DNA of 64,000 nt from JADCRZ01 sp037718865 (GCA_037718865.1 JBBJMP010000010.1:62001-126000), one strand, 5' to 3'. Shown: positions 36,390 through 46,829, numbered from the stretch's first letter. The notes: generated by a model from the sequence alone, not told the origin. Translations and numbers: made by a program.

Positions 36390-39300
36390 ATGAGAAAAAA
36401 ACGCTTCCCGGCTACCCGGTCGGATTGCAGCAGCATGCTGATGATATTTCTCGTTTCCCTTTTTTCAATTAACAGTTTTGCACAACAGCGGATAACCGGA
36501 ACCGTTACCAGTATCAACGGTGAGGCAATTGCCGGGGCTACGGTTAAAGTAAAGGGCTTAACTACAGCTGTGGCCACAGACGCTAACGGTAAATTTTCTA
36601 TCGGAGCTTCGGGAACCGCCGTGTTGATTGTTAGTTCCGTAGGATTTGCCACTCTGGAAACGGCCGTAGAAGGCCGCTCGAATCTCACGATCACCTTAGC
36701 TGGCTCAGGGCAGAACATGAATGAAGTGGTGGTAACGGCATTGGGTATCCGGCGGGAGCAAAGGAGCCTGGGCTATTCCACTTCGACAGTAAAACCTGAG
36801 GAACTGTCGGTAAACAGGACCCCCAATATAATGAACGCCCTTCAGGGCAAAGTAGCCGGAGTAAATATCTCAGGCCTTGGAACCGGGCCTGCGGGCACGT
36901 CGAAGATTCGTATCCGGGGCCAATCATCCATTTCAGGCCAGAATAATCCACTGATTGTGATTAACGGTGTTCCCATAGACAATACCAACTTCGGAACTAA
37001 TCCCGGCAACGTAGCTTCGGATAATTCTGTCGCTGTGCGGGGAGGCGGAAATACTTCCGATGGCGGCGATGGCTTATCGAGCATCAACCCTGACGATGTT
37101 GAAAGCATGACCATACTTAAAGGCGCTACCGCTGCTGCCCTGTACGGCTCCCGTGCCAAAGACGGTGTTATCATGATTACCACCAAAACGAGGGGGAAAG
37201 GCCAGGGCATCGGTGTAACTTATAATCTGAACTATACCAACGAAAAGCCATTGGATTTTACGGACTATCAATACGAATACGGGCAGGGAGAACTCGGCAT
37301 CCGTCCTACCTCAGCCAATCCTACCTCGGGCCAGTGGTCCTTTGGAGAAAAGTTTCAACCCGGCATGCGGCAGGTATTGTTTAACGGGCTTGATGTTCCT
37401 TATGAGCCGCAATATGATCGCATAAAGAAATTCTTTCGTCACGGTGAAAATGTGTCTAATACCATTACAATGGCCGTCGGGGGTGAAAAGGGCGGGTTAA
37501 ACCTTTCTTTAGGTAACCTGGAGAGCAAAGGCATTGTGCCAAATAATCGATTTAACCGCAGGACGGTTAACCTGGGATTTAGCTACGACTTGTCGGATAA
37601 ATTCAGTTTTATGGGCAGTATCAATTACTCTAGCGAGTATAACAAAAATCCCCCAAATGTAGCTAACCAGGACAACTCCATCCCGACATCTTTATACAAC
37701 CTGGCCAATTCCATGCCGCTCGATGTACTGGACGCAAACAAATACAATGCGCAGGGAAACGAATTCATCTATTCCCGGTTCATGAACCGGACGAACCCCT
37801 ACTGGACCCTGGCCGAGCAGTTTCAAAATGTACGGAGGGACAGGATCTTTGGTAACGTTTCGTTGAAATACGACATCCTTTCGTGGCTTTCCCTGCAGGG
37901 CCGCTTCGGGCAGGACTACTGGTCGCGTGACCAGGATTTCAACAATTTCCCGACCGGCCATGCATCAAGGGGTCCGGCACCTTCGGGTTTTGTCAACGGT
38001 TTGTACACCCAGGAAGCGCGCCGGTTTCGGGAATACAATGCCGATTTCCTGTTGACAGCTACCCGGGAGTTTGGTGACATAGGTGCCAACCTGACCTTCG
38101 GCGGCAACCTGATGCGACGCCGCTCGGACCTCAACAGCGTTCAAGTCACGGACTTCGTAATTAGAAACTTATACACGGTTCAAAACGGAAGAGCTAAGGA
38201 CCCACTTTATGATCTTTCCGAACGCGGCGTTAACTCGGCTTATGGTTCGGCTGAATTCTCCTTCAAACGTTTCTTTTACCTGAATGGCACCCTGCGGAAT
38301 GACCGGTTTTCCACCTTGTCGCCAGCAAACCGGAGCATCTACTACCCTTCCGTTTCGGCTAGTTATGTGTTTTCCGAATCCTTCAGTACAGCTCCTGTCT
38401 GGTTATCGTTCGGAAAAATTCGTCTGGCCTATGCACAAGTGGGCAGTGATACCGATGTACCTCCCTATGCCGACATTTTGTTTTACGGAATCAACGGCAA
38501 CCTGATCGCCAATCCATCCGGAGGGCAACAGCCCGTTGGAGGACCCAACACTACAACACTACCTAATGATGATCTCAGACCCATGAGGCTGGAAGAAACG
38601 GAAGTTGGCCTGGAATTAAAATTATTTAACAATCGCCTGGGTATTGACATGGCTGTATATCGCAAGATCACCACCGATCAAATCGTACAGGCACAGATCT
38701 CGGATGCTTCGGGTTTTGTGGACAGACGGATCAACAGCGGTAAAAGCCAGAACAGGGGTATCGAGATGCTGCTGAGCATTACCCCGGTACAAACTAAAAA
38801 TTTTAACTGGGATTTTATCGTCAACGCCAATTACAACAAGACCAAGGTACTCAGCTTACTTACTAATAAACAGGGCGAACGCATTACCGTCGGAACACAC
38901 GTATTCAATGGGGAACTGCGGCAGATCGTCGGGCAGGAAATGGGGCAAATCGCCGGTTTCGGTTACCTGAGAGACGCAAGTGGAAACCGGGTTTTCGGAT
39001 CTAATGGTATACAGCTAAGAACTCCTGATCTGATCTTATTTGGAAGCGCATTGCCGAAATGGGTGGGCGGTTTTACCAACTCGTTTAACTACAAGGGCAT
39101 TACCTTTTCCTTCCTGATCGACTTCAAGTTAGGCAACAAAATGCTGTCCGGCACAAATTTCAATCTGTACCGGCACGGTTTGCATAAGGCCACCCTGCAG
39201 GGCCGTGAAGGAGGGGTAACCGGGGAAGGCGTAAACGCCGCCGGAGGTAAGAATACGGCGGTAGCCGGGGTGCAGCCCTATTGGGAAGTTGTTCGTTCCC

Positions 39301-39575
39301 AGGCATTGATCGAGCCCGTAGTTTACGATGGCGGATACTGGAAGTTACGCCAGATTACGATAGGGTATGACTTTACCAAATACTTGCCCCAGGGCGGGCC
39401 GGTTAAGGGCGTAAGGCTAAATTTCGTCGCCAACAACATTGCCATACTTAAAAAATGGGTAGACAACATTGATCCGGAAACATTCGGTTATAGTTCAGAT
39501 AACCTGATCGGTATGGAATCTACCGGCTTGCCCAGTACCCGGGGATTAGGTTTAAATTTAAACATCAGATTTTAA
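36390..39575 (+). CDS. SusC/RagA-family TonB-dependent outer-membrane transporter
   Basis: The product is 1061 residues. A signal peptide ends in SFAQQ. A carboxypeptidase-regulatory-like N-domain follows (RITGTVTSINGEAIAGATVKVKG), then the plug domain (NVNISGLGTGPAGTSKIRIRGQSSI-type sequence and ILKGATAAALYGSRAKDGVIMITTK) and a long beta-barrel ending in LGLNLNIRF with a terminal phenylalanine. Such proteins import oligosaccharides or peptides together with a SusD lid lipoprotein. No polysaccharide-degrading enzyme with a signal peptide follows, so the substrate is unknown. The base composition looks richer in G and C than the genes before 36 kb. Confidence 0.93.
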   Translation: MRKKRFPATRSDCSSMLMIFLVSLFSINSFAQQRITGTVTSINGEAIAGATVKVKGLTTAVATDANGKFSIGASGTAVLIVSSVGFATLETAVEGRSNLTITLAGSGQNMNEVVVTALGIRREQRSLGYSTSTVKPEELSVNRTPNIMNALQGKVAGVNISGLGTGPAGTSKIRIRGQSSISGQNNPLIVINGVPIDNTNFGTNPGNVASDNSVAVRGGGNTSDGGDGLSSINPDDVESMTILKGATAAALYGSRAKDGVIMITTKTRGKGQGIGVTYNLNYTNEKPLDFTDYQYEYGQGELGIRPTSANPTSGQWSFGEKFQPGMRQVLFNGLDVPYEPQYDRIKKFFRHGENVSNTITMAVGGEKGGLNLSLGNLESKGIVPNNRFNRRTVNLGFSYDLSDKFSFMGSINYSSEYNKNPPNVANQDNSIPTSLYNLANSMPLDVLDANKYNAQGNEFIYSRFMNRTNPYWTLAEQFQNVRRDRIFGNVSLKYDILSWLSLQGRFGQDYWSRDQDFNNFPTGHASRGPAPSGFVNGLYTQEARRFREYNADFLLTATREFGDIGANLTFGGNLMRRRSDLNSVQVTDFVIRNLYTVQNGRAKDPLYDLSERGVNSAYGSAEFSFKRFFYLNGTLRNDRFSTLSPANRSIYYPSVSASYVFSESFSTAPVWLSFGKIRLAYAQVGSDTDVPPYADILFYGINGNLIANPSGGQQPVGGPNTTTLPNDDLRPMRLEETEVGLELKLFNNRLGIDMAVYRKITTDQIVQAQISDASGFVDRRINSGKSQNRGIEMLLSITPVQTKNFNWDFIVNANYNKTKVLSLLTNKQGERITVGTHVFNGELRQIVGQEMGQIAGFGYLRDASGNRVFGSNGIQLRTPDLILFGSALPKWVGGFTNSFNYKGITFSFLIDFKLGNKMLSGTNFNLYRHGLHKATLQGREGGVTGEGVNAAGGKNTAVAGVQPYWEVVRSQALIEPVVYDGGYWKLRQITIGYDFTKYLPQGGPVKGVRLNFVANNIAILKKWVDNIDPETFGYSSDNLIGMESTGLPSTRGLGLNLNIRF

Positions 39576-39587
39576 CACGAGCTAACC

Positions 39588-41111
39588 ATGAAAAAAATAC
39601 TTAACTATAGTATCCTTGCGATTTTTTTGTTTGCGGTTTCCTGTAACAAAGGGCTGGACGAACTGAATGTAAATCGGGTCAGTCCCAGCGCCATCAATCC
39701 ATATTTTCAGTTGAATAATGCCATCATTAACGCTTCTTTTCCCGGAGGCACACTAAATTATGAAATAGGCATTGTGCAGCAGATCGTCACGCCGAATTCC
39801 GGCGTATTAACCGGCGCCAATTTCAACCAGGATAACCGGGCCAACACCACGTTGCTCTGGCAGGCTTATTACCGAAATGTAATCCGCAACACCAACGACG
39901 TACTGCGTCAACTCAAGGACGTTCCGGAAAGAGCCAACCTGGTAAACATGACCCGTATTCTTCAGTCTTATGCGTTTATGGTGCTGACCGATTCCTACGG
40001 TGATATTCCTTACTCGGAAGGCGGTGCCGGGTATTCAAGCGATATTTTGTTCCCAAAGTATGATGCCCAGCAGGATATCTATGCCGGACTCATCAAGGAA
40101 CTGACAGAAGCGTCGGCAGCATTAAACGCGTCCGGCCAGATAGAAACCGGCGATATCCTTTATGGCGGAAACATTGGCCAATGGAAAAAATTCGGCTACT
40201 CCCTCCTGTTACGGGCAGGCATGAGGCTGAGCAAGGTTGATCAAGCCAGGGCCCAGCAGGTAGTGGCTGCCGCTTTCCAGGGTGGTGTCATCCTGACAAA
40301 TGCAGACAACGCGCTGATGAGGCATGATAACAATTACACACAAGGCGTCGGCAACACGCTGAATTCCACCGAGGCTGCTAATTTTTACCTGGCGGAACCT
40401 TTTGTTAACTACCTGAAATCCACAAATGATCCGAGGTTGTCGTCCATAGCCATCCGCTACATTGGGGCTAAAACAGGCCCTGAGCAAACCCCGGCACGGG
40501 GCTCTACTGTCGCTTCCGTCCAGATCGGAATGCCTGTCGGCTTCGATAACACCGGTATTACAGCCGTTGCTACCAGCAGGGGTCTTGTTAGTTTTTACGA
40601 ATTCAGCCAGGTGGATCGTCGGCGGCTGGTGAAAACCTTTTCACCCGTTTTCTTTGTAACAGCAGCACAAACGCAACTGTTGCTGGCGGAAGCCACGGAG
40701 CGTGGATGGATCACTGCAGGTACCACTCAGGGTTATTACGACGCCGGTGTAAGAGCCCACATGGAACAAATGGCTAGCTACGATCCGGCATCGGCCGTTC
40801 CTGCTGCAGCCATTCAGCCCTACCTGGATGCGAATCCGGTAACGGCCACGCCTGCACTGGAGCAGATCAATACCCAGTATTGGATTGCTTCTTTCCTAAA
40901 TGGCCCCGAGGCTTGGGCTAACTTCAGGCGCAGCGGCTTTCCCCGGTTATCGCCTAACCCATTTGCCGGTAAAGACATAAAAGGCGACTTCATTAGAAGG
41001 CTCACCTATCCAAATTCAGAGATTTCAGTCAACACGAATAACCTGAACGCCGCCGTTGCCAAAATGGGCCCTGATAATCTGGATACTCGGGTCTGGTGGG
41101 ATAAACCATAA
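39588..41111 (+). CDS. SusD/RagB-family outer-membrane lipoprotein (SusD-like_2 type)
   Basis: The product is 507 residues with a lipoprotein signal: MKKILNYSILAIFLFAVSC puts the lipid cysteine at residue 19. The body follows the SusD-like_2 pattern: LWQAYYRNVIRNTNDVLRQ, SYAFMVLTDSYGDIPYSEG, GDILYGGNIGQWKKFGYSLLLRAGMRLS and QYWIASFLNGPEAWANFRRSG. This is the surface lid of the SusC transporter, and the genes are 12 bases apart. SusD-like_2 proteins often pair with transporters for peptides or non-glycan ligands as well as glycans. Confidence 0.93.
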   Translation: MKKILNYSILAIFLFAVSCNKGLDELNVNRVSPSAINPYFQLNNAIINASFPGGTLNYEIGIVQQIVTPNSGVLTGANFNQDNRANTTLLWQAYYRNVIRNTNDVLRQLKDVPERANLVNMTRILQSYAFMVLTDSYGDIPYSEGGAGYSSDILFPKYDAQQDIYAGLIKELTEASAALNASGQIETGDILYGGNIGQWKKFGYSLLLRAGMRLSKVDQARAQQVVAAAFQGGVILTNADNALMRHDNNYTQGVGNTLNSTEAANFYLAEPFVNYLKSTNDPRLSSIAIRYIGAKTGPEQTPARGSTVASVQIGMPVGFDNTGITAVATSRGLVSFYEFSQVDRRRLVKTFSPVFFVTAAQTQLLLAEATERGWITAGTTQGYYDAGVRAHMEQMASYDPASAVPAAAIQPYLDANPVTATPALEQINTQYWIASFLNGPEAWANFRRSGFPRLSPNPFAGKDIKGDFIRRLTYPNSEISVNTNNLNAAVAKMGPDNLDTRVWWDKP

Positions 41112-41338
41112 GCCCTTATACGATCGCTGAACACGGCATTTACCCTGTTTAGCGGATTTATATAGTTAGTTGTAAGGGGAGAATATTCTGCAGGGTTACG
41201 TCCCGATTACATTCAACCCCGGGTTGGTTAACTGGGTAGATGAGCTCGTAGGGATGTCTTGACCCAAATGAATGCAAGAAGAGTAAAATTTTAATGAATA
41301 AATGGAGCAGGGATGGGGTTAAGTGGCCTCGTAATATG

Positions 41339-41791
41339 CTACACAACTTTTTTCACATTTAAAGCACTGGGCCCTTTGTGTCCCATCTCGACTTCAAAAC
41401 TAACTTTGTCGTTCTCTTTAATTCGCTCAGATAACTGATTGACATGTATAAAGACACTTTCCTGTGTTTGCATGTCCTTGATAAATCCGTAACCTTTGTC
41501 CTCATTAAAAAAGGTAACCACGCCTGTTCTTACCTGGTCCAATTCGCGGGCTTCCTGTTTTGGAATTCCCGTCTGCATGTCTTCCTGCTTAAAGGTTTTC
41601 TTTTTCCGCGGGTCCGGAGGGGAAGAAGAAAGATTGCCATTTTCATCAAGATAAGCCATCATCTCTTCCAGGCTTTTTCCTTTCTTCGCGTTAGCTTTAC
41701 GCTCTTCCATTTTCTCTTGCTTATCCTGTCTGTCTTTTAATTTTTTCTTTTGCTTTTCTTTTTTGCCAAAAGTTTCCTGTGATTTAGCCAT
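41339..41791 (-). CDS. Cold-shock domain protein with lysine-rich N-terminal extension
   Basis: The product is 150 residues. The first half is extremely basic and low in complexity (KKEKQKKKLKDRQDKQEK and following). The second half is a complete cold-shock domain: RTGVVTFFNEDKGYGFI with RNP1, ESVFIHV with RNP2, and a final KGPSALNVKKVV. It should bind single-stranded RNA or DNA, and the extension probably adds nonspecific nucleic-acid affinity. This architecture is common in Bacteroidota. It stands alone on the minus strand. Confidence 0.9.
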   Translation of the reverse strand: MAKSQETFGKKEKQKKKLKDRQDKQEKMEERKANAKKGKSLEEMMAYLDENGNLSSSPPDPRKKKTFKQEDMQTGIPKQEARELDQVRTGVVTFFNEDKGYGFIKDMQTQESVFIHVNQLSERIKENDKVSFEVEMGHKGPSALNVKKVV

Positions 41792-41896
41792 ATTTTCTTA
41801 AATAGATTTTGTTGCATGCAAGTTCGGATTTTTATTACTCAAAGTGAAATTTATCCGTAAAAGACCGTACCTCCTCCGAACATGCTTCCTTACAAG

Positions 41897-43387
41897 TCAG
41901 GGCCATCGCAAGGTCAACTCATTCCTGGAGCCGGCCCACAGCAAGTCTGGGCACGGCATTTTCGGGACTGGCCTTACTGCAAGGGCAAGATCAGACAAGA
42001 TGGGTAATAAGGGAAAACACATCATATCTTCTTCTTTATGTTCTATCAAAAATTTGTATAAGGCGATTCCGGCTTTAGTGTCCCAGGCGGTTACCTGGTA
42101 GCACCCTTTTTTCATAAAAGGGATATAGAGAAAAATGTTCTTTGCATGAACCTTTTTTTCCAGCAGGCCTTTTTTGCCAATGGAGTCCGTTCGCATAAGC
42201 CATATGATCGCCTGTACATCATCGCCACATCCAAAGCGGGCAATGCCAGGATCGGAAGATCTGATCTCGTGATTCAGATTCCTTCGCTTGAAATCTTTAA
42301 AAGTGATCAGCGGCAAAAAACTGGCCAGCGCAAGTTGGGCCTTGCGCATTCCGGGCGTAAGCATATGTGGATGCCGGTAAGGCCAACGCATTCCGCCTCC
42401 GGCTCCCCCTGAAGCAAAGTGAGCCCATTGCATATGACGGAAATATTCATCGTCAAACGTTTCTGCAAGCGTTTTGCGGCGGCGGTTAAAGGTATGGATA
42501 GGTCCGTGCTCGCTGTCAAAAAAAGGCCTCGCATCGGTTATTTCCTGCAGCACTTTCCTGGTAAGATTACCTGTAGTGATCGCAGCGTCCGTGGTATTTT
42601 GCGGGGAGTCCAGGCTTTTATCTTCATAAAAGTGGAGATTCACAAAGTCAAGGGATGAATGGCGGAAGGCAGTTTCTGAAACACGACCGTCGCTGGCCAG
42701 TGAAGTTCCAAAAAAAGAAACCGTTTGAGGATGCGATCGTCCATGCAACTCCAACTCCTTCATTTTCAAGAAGCCACCCACATCTTCAATAAAGGCCGAA
42801 AAAGATGATACTGAGTTGCCGCCATGTGCGGGGCGGATCTCATTCCAAAGGTCCCAGGCGAAAAGGGCACCGCTGTTTCCCCACCTTTCGGTAGCGAAAG
42901 AGAGCCTGTTTTTTATCGCCGATCTGGTATCAGGGCAAAGCAGCCATTGGGAGCGTTTAGTACAGGGTCCTCCTTTAGCCTGGTTGTAGGGATGGTGACG
43001 CCAGCGCCGTCTCATCCAGAAAGTATCATAGGGTGTGAGCAGAATGCGGAGGCCGTGTCTTTCGCAAAGCGTGAAAATGTCATCCCACAGCCTGACCATA
43101 TTTTGCTGGAAGCGGCCGACAGGCTTTTCCAGGTAGCGATGGTCGGTCTGGCAATATTCAAGCATCAGTCGTATACAGGTTACGCCATGGCCAACAAGCA
43201 TTTTAAAATAAGCATCGACCCGCCCGGGGTCTTTCCGGAGAAATAAACCTGCTAACTCAGGCCAGGTTATTGCGTCGTTTTGGCCTATGGGGATCCAATC
43301 TTTTCCCTGCTCAGTAAAAAAGTAGGGAATCCCATGAAGCGTTTGAATCCATTCCAGACCGGGCGACGTATTCAAGGTATTTTTCAT
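41897..43387 (-). CDS. GH5-like cellulase-fold glycoside hydrolase, cytosolic
   Basis: The product is 496 residues with no signal peptide. The TIM-barrel pattern of clan GH-A is visible. HGVTCIRLMLEYCQ and HGLRILLTPYDTFW are beta strands of the barrel. WDLWNE supplies the acid/base glutamate (residue 183) and FFDSEHGP a nucleophile candidate (residue 293). The aglycone side NLHFYEDKSLDSP also fits. It lacks carbohydrate-binding modules. The cytosolic location suggests action on small oligosaccharides rather than polymers. It is close to the SusC/SusD pair but on the other strand, with the cold-shock gene between. Confidence 0.75.
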   Translation of the reverse strand: MKNTLNTSPGLEWIQTLHGIPYFFTEQGKDWIPIGQNDAITWPELAGLFLRKDPGRVDAYFKMLVGHGVTCIRLMLEYCQTDHRYLEKPVGRFQQNMVRLWDDIFTLCERHGLRILLTPYDTFWMRRRWRHHPYNQAKGGPCTKRSQWLLCPDTRSAIKNRLSFATERWGNSGALFAWDLWNEIRPAHGGNSVSSFSAFIEDVGGFLKMKELELHGRSHPQTVSFFGTSLASDGRVSETAFRHSSLDFVNLHFYEDKSLDSPQNTTDAAITTGNLTRKVLQEITDARPFFDSEHGPIHTFNRRRKTLAETFDDEYFRHMQWAHFASGGAGGGMRWPYRHPHMLTPGMRKAQLALASFLPLITFKDFKRRNLNHEIRSSDPGIARFGCGDDVQAIIWLMRTDSIGKKGLLEKKVHAKNIFLYIPFMKKGCYQVTAWDTKAGIALYKFLIEHKEEDMMCFPLLPILSDLALAVRPVPKMPCPDLLWAGSRNELTLRWP

Positions 43388-43654
43388 GCGTTTCTTGATT
43401 CAACTAAGCTAAAGATTACTTCTCCATGTAATATCATTTAAGTAGCCGGAGTTTTTACACCTTGGTCCTGGAGTGGTAACATGAACGGACCGGAATTCCA
43501 GTCAGTTGAACGCGAAAATGGCACCGCGGCTTGCAGCATTTTCAGACAACAAGCGCTACTGCAAGACAGGGGTTTCTTTGCAAAAAAAATAAAAAGATCG
43601 CAAAAGGTTGCGCCGGTTAAATTGAGGACCAGGAATACCAGGCCTTAAAGATCT

Positions 43655-44953
43655 TTATTTTGCCGCCGTATCTTCCCGCATGATCTCCCGGTTAAATGGG
43701 CGAATAATGAGGCGGGTGGAATTATTATAGGTAAAATACTTGGTAATCCAACCCATAAAGACAATGATCTTGTTTCTTCCGCCAATCAGCGAAAATAAAT
43801 GAATCAGGCTCCAAAGCACCCAGGCTCTGAACCCCTGGGTCTTGAATTTTCCAAGGTCGGCAACAGCCTTATTTCTTCCGATGGTCGCCATGGACCCCCT
43901 ATCGTTATATTTAAACGATTTGGTTTCCTTTCCTTTTATCAAAGCAAGCAGATTTTGGGCAAGTTGCCTGCCTTGCTGCATGGCTACCTGGGCCACGCCC
44001 GGATGCCCGTTTGGCGTTTCAGTTGTGATTACAGCGGCCACATCTCCGATAGCAAAAATATTTGAGTAGCCTTTTACCTTGTTTATCTCATCTGTCTCTA
44101 TCCTGCCTCCGCTTACAATCCGGTCTGCAGAGATGCCTTGGGGGAAGTCACCTGTGACACCGGCGGCCCATAAGACATTTCTTGTTTTGATGATCTTCCC
44201 ATTGTTTATGATTAACGTTTCTCCGTCAAAACTTTTAACCCTTACGCCATTATGGAGCACAACTCCAAAATCTTCAAGGTATTCTTTGGCTTTTACAGAT
44301 GCCTGCTCGGACATCGCAGCAAGCAGCTTAGGTTTACTTTCTACCATAAACACCCTCATTTCCCTGGGATCAAGTGTTGGATAATCTTTCTTGAGTATGT
44401 GATTTCTGAACTCAGCCAATGCTCCTGCCAGCTCTACTCCGGTCGGTCCTCCACCCACAATCACAAAAGTCATCAATTCTTCTTTTTCAACCGGATCCTT
44501 TTCTGTCACCGCAGATTCCAGGCTCTGCAGAATCATACTTCTTAGATTCAGGGCCTCGGGTACGGATTTCATGCCCATAGCAAAATGCTCTAACTGTTTA
44601 TCCCCAAAAAAATTTGTTGTAGCGCCTGTAGCCAGAACCAGGTAGTCATACACGACCTCACCAATGGTAGTGTCGATGGCATTATTCGCGGGATTCACTT
44701 TCAATACATCTGCCAACAGAAAGTTTAAGTTCTTATGACTTTGAAATACTCTTCTTATCGGGAAAGCAATGGTTTCCGCCTCAAGGGCTCCGGTTGCTAC
44801 CTGGTATAATAATGGTTGAAACGTGTGATAATTGTGACGGTCTACCAATATCACATCCACCGTCTCGTCCCTTAAATGCCTGGCCAGTTCAAGGCCGGCA
44901 AATCCGCCTCCCACAATAACGATCCTTGGGCAATTCTGCTTATTTTCAGTCAT
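43655..44953 (-). CDS. ndh: Type II NADH dehydrogenase-like flavoprotein
   Basis: The product is 432 residues. The FAD-binding Rossmann loop is at the N-terminus (IVIVGGGFAGLELARHL), a second NADH-binding loop is central (FVIVGGGPTGVELAGAL), and the FAD-contact motif SNIFAIGDVAA is near residue 300. YHTFQPLLYQVATGAL is characteristic of NDH-2. The C-terminal part, ending in WVLWSLIHLFSLIGGRNKIIVFMGWI, contains hydrophobic and amphipathic helices for membrane attachment. It oxidises NADH and reduces quinone without pumping protons. It is a single gene on the minus strand, with no obvious partner. Confidence 0.9.
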   Translation of the reverse strand: MTENKQNCPRIVIVGGGFAGLELARHLRDETVDVILVDRHNYHTFQPLLYQVATGALEAETIAFPIRRVFQSHKNLNFLLADVLKVNPANNAIDTTIGEVVYDYLVLATGATTNFFGDKQLEHFAMGMKSVPEALNLRSMILQSLESAVTEKDPVEKEELMTFVIVGGGPTGVELAGALAEFRNHILKKDYPTLDPREMRVFMVESKPKLLAAMSEQASVKAKEYLEDFGVVLHNGVRVKSFDGETLIINNGKIIKTRNVLWAAGVTGDFPQGISADRIVSGGRIETDEINKVKGYSNIFAIGDVAAVITTETPNGHPGVAQVAMQQGRQLAQNLLALIKGKETKSFKYNDRGSMATIGRNKAVADLGKFKTQGFRAWVLWSLIHLFSLIGGRNKIIVFMGWITKYFTYNNSTRLIIRPFNREIMREDTAAK

Positions 44954-45189
44954 ACTCGTAATAAGAATTTTAATGCAACGAACAATCGCTGCAATATAAC
45001 CAATCCGATAATCTCATGGGCTGGTGAGGTGGCACATAAACCACAGAAAGAATTGAAGAAAGAAGAGATTAGGTAGGAACGGTCATAATCCAAAACTTGG
45101 AACGGATTATCCGGTGTTGGGAACAAATGAATGCGAGCAGGCATTAATCATGCGTAAACCTTACCGGCATGCTTTTGGATTATACGTAA

Positions 45190-45251
45190 TTGGTTTTTCA
45201 TAGGATATTGGATTTAAAACGGGGCTGGATTTCTATCCGGGCCCCTTTTTT
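45190..45251 (+). terminator. Dispersed leader-hairpin element, copy 3
   Basis: The leader TTGGTTTTTCATAGGATATT, continuing to GGATTTAAAACGG, precedes the hairpin at 45221-45245 (GGGGC...GCCCC) and six Ts. Compared with copy 2, A-U has become G-C on both arms. It lies on the plus strand between two minus-strand genes and has no evident plus-strand gene to terminate. The rest of the 350-base interval holds nothing else visible. Confidence 0.75.
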
Positions 45252-45304
45252 ATTTTGTCCATCAGTTGACATATTTCTTCCACTCACGATTGATCTGTAT
45301 AGTA

Positions 45305-46111
45305 TTACATTGGTATGAATTTCTCAATTGCCTTACGCACGCCATCGTGTTCATTAGTATCCGTTACATAGTCTGCCACCGCTTTTACTGCATCAGGAGC
45401 GTTTCCCATAGCAACGCCGGTTCCTGCAAAAGCAATCATTTCTTTGTCGTTGAAATTATCACCAAGGGCTAATATTTCTTCCCGCATGATGCCATATCTC
45501 TGTATAATAAACCGGATAGCTTTGGTTTTTGAAGCATCCAGCCGCATGATCTCCAGGTAGGTTGACTTTGATGTATATATATTTAAGCGCCCCGAGAAAT
45601 CTGACAACAGGTTGGATTCCAGTAAAGCAATGACCTTTTCTTCCCCCACTGCCAGCACCTTGTTTGGACTGGTTTGCCGGCCGTGCCAGTCCTGCATCAA
45701 TGCGTCGAAGGGAGCTATAGTAACGCCCACGTCTGTAATCCTTTGCTCCTTTTGCGTAATGTTATTAGTGGTTTCTGCCCACCATTCTAACCCAGTATAA
45801 TAAATCAACGTGACACCAGCTTCAGTTGCTTGTTTGTGCAGCCCGCGTATGGTTTCCAGATCGATAGATGATTCAAAGATCACCTCGTCGATCAGCCTGA
45901 TATAAGCGCCGTTAAGACTGGCAACAGGTAAGGATAACGTACCCAGTTGGGCACTGTAAGCCGTAATGCCGTGATAGGGCCGGGCCGAAACCAAAACAAC
46001 CATGATGTTATTTCTTACCAGATGCTGAATACACTTAATGGTTGCCTCGCTGATAGTATGATCGGCGCGAAGCAGCGTACCATCCATATCAATAAAAACC
46101 GCTTTATACAT
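45305..46111 (-). CDS. Cof-type HAD-IIB phosphatase
   Basis: The product is 268 residues with HAD motif I at the start (MYKAVFIDMDGTLLRAD). Motif II is VVLVSARP, motif III the lysine in SKTKAIRFII, and motif IV LALGDNFNDKEMI. The type IIB cap domain lies between about 85 and 185. These enzymes dephosphorylate sugar phosphates, pyridoxal phosphate or flavin nucleotides with broad specificity. It is cytosolic and monocistronic. Nothing around it indicates the substrate. Confidence 0.92.
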   Translation of the reverse strand: MYKAVFIDMDGTLLRADHTISEATIKCIQHLVRNNIMVVLVSARPYHGITAYSAQLGTLSLPVASLNGAYIRLIDEVIFESSIDLETIRGLHKQATEAGVTLIYYTGLEWWAETTNNITQKEQRITDVGVTIAPFDALMQDWHGRQTSPNKVLAVGEEKVIALLESNLLSDFSGRLNIYTSKSTYLEIMRLDASKTKAIRFIIQRYGIMREEILALGDNFNDKEMIAFAGTGVAMGNAPDAVKAVADYVTDTNEHDGVRKAIEKFIPM

Positions 46112-46326
46112 TATTGGTTTTTTAAAGGCTGTAAATGTATGGATATTTTGTGCCAGGTCAACGGCCCGGTACGTAATAATACCCTCTCTACCATCGTTCG
46201 CAGTATATATGTTGATAAAAAGCTGAAACCTGATCCAGGATTGGGAAGTCTGATTTTTTTATTAGTAACATAATCAACGGGTTATACAAAGGCACACAGC
46301 TTGCACGTATAAGTAAACCTCACCTT

Positions 46327-46575
46327 ATGAACTATTCTATTAACGTCACCGTTTACGTTAACAACACACCGATGATTTACCGGGTTACCCAAACCGGCAC
46401 GGATAAATACTATGCTATATCTGCAACCGGCTCCAGGAAAGGCTTCACCATAAAAAAAAGGGCTGGCCTCTGGAGGTCCGAAGGTGACAATGAAATACGA
46501 AAAGCCATCCTGATCGGCGAACAAATAGATAAGTTAAATATGTTCGGCCTTAAAGGACCACTCTGCCTTTCTTAA
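46327..46575 (+). CDS. Small protein of unknown function, 82 residues
   Basis: The frame starts MNYSINVTVYVNNTPMIYRV and shows alternating hydrophobic residues that suggest a small beta-sheet domain, followed by a helix (DNEIRKAILIGEQIDKLNMF). There is no signal peptide. It resembles the short conserved proteins often seen between stress genes in Bacteroidota, but I cannot name a family. It stands alone between the HAD gene and the methyltransferase. Confidence 0.5.
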   Translation: MNYSINVTVYVNNTPMIYRVTQTGTDKYYAISATGSRKGFTIKKRAGLWRSEGDNEIRKAILIGEQIDKLNMFGLKGPLCLS

Positions 46576-46829
46576 GCTATTTCTTCCCATGAGGCAGACA
46601 TCTTATAACTTCTTCCATCAATTCATTGCTGATATTATACAATACATACATTGTCTTATTGACCCAAAAGCTTTTTGCAGAAAGGAATTAATTTTTGAAC
46701 TTAGCAGGCAGGGCAAGATGTATTGTCCTTGCTGTAAATAAAAGAATTAAGCCGGTTTTTCAAATAAAAAACTGTAACGCCTTACGGGGCCTTACAGGTC
46801 AATCACATTTCAGGCCTTAAACCTAAAAA

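Noticed and set aside
36690..39600. Many long antisense frames over the SusC gene
   Set aside because: They mirror the codon bias of a GC-richer gene; the sense frame has full SusC motifs.
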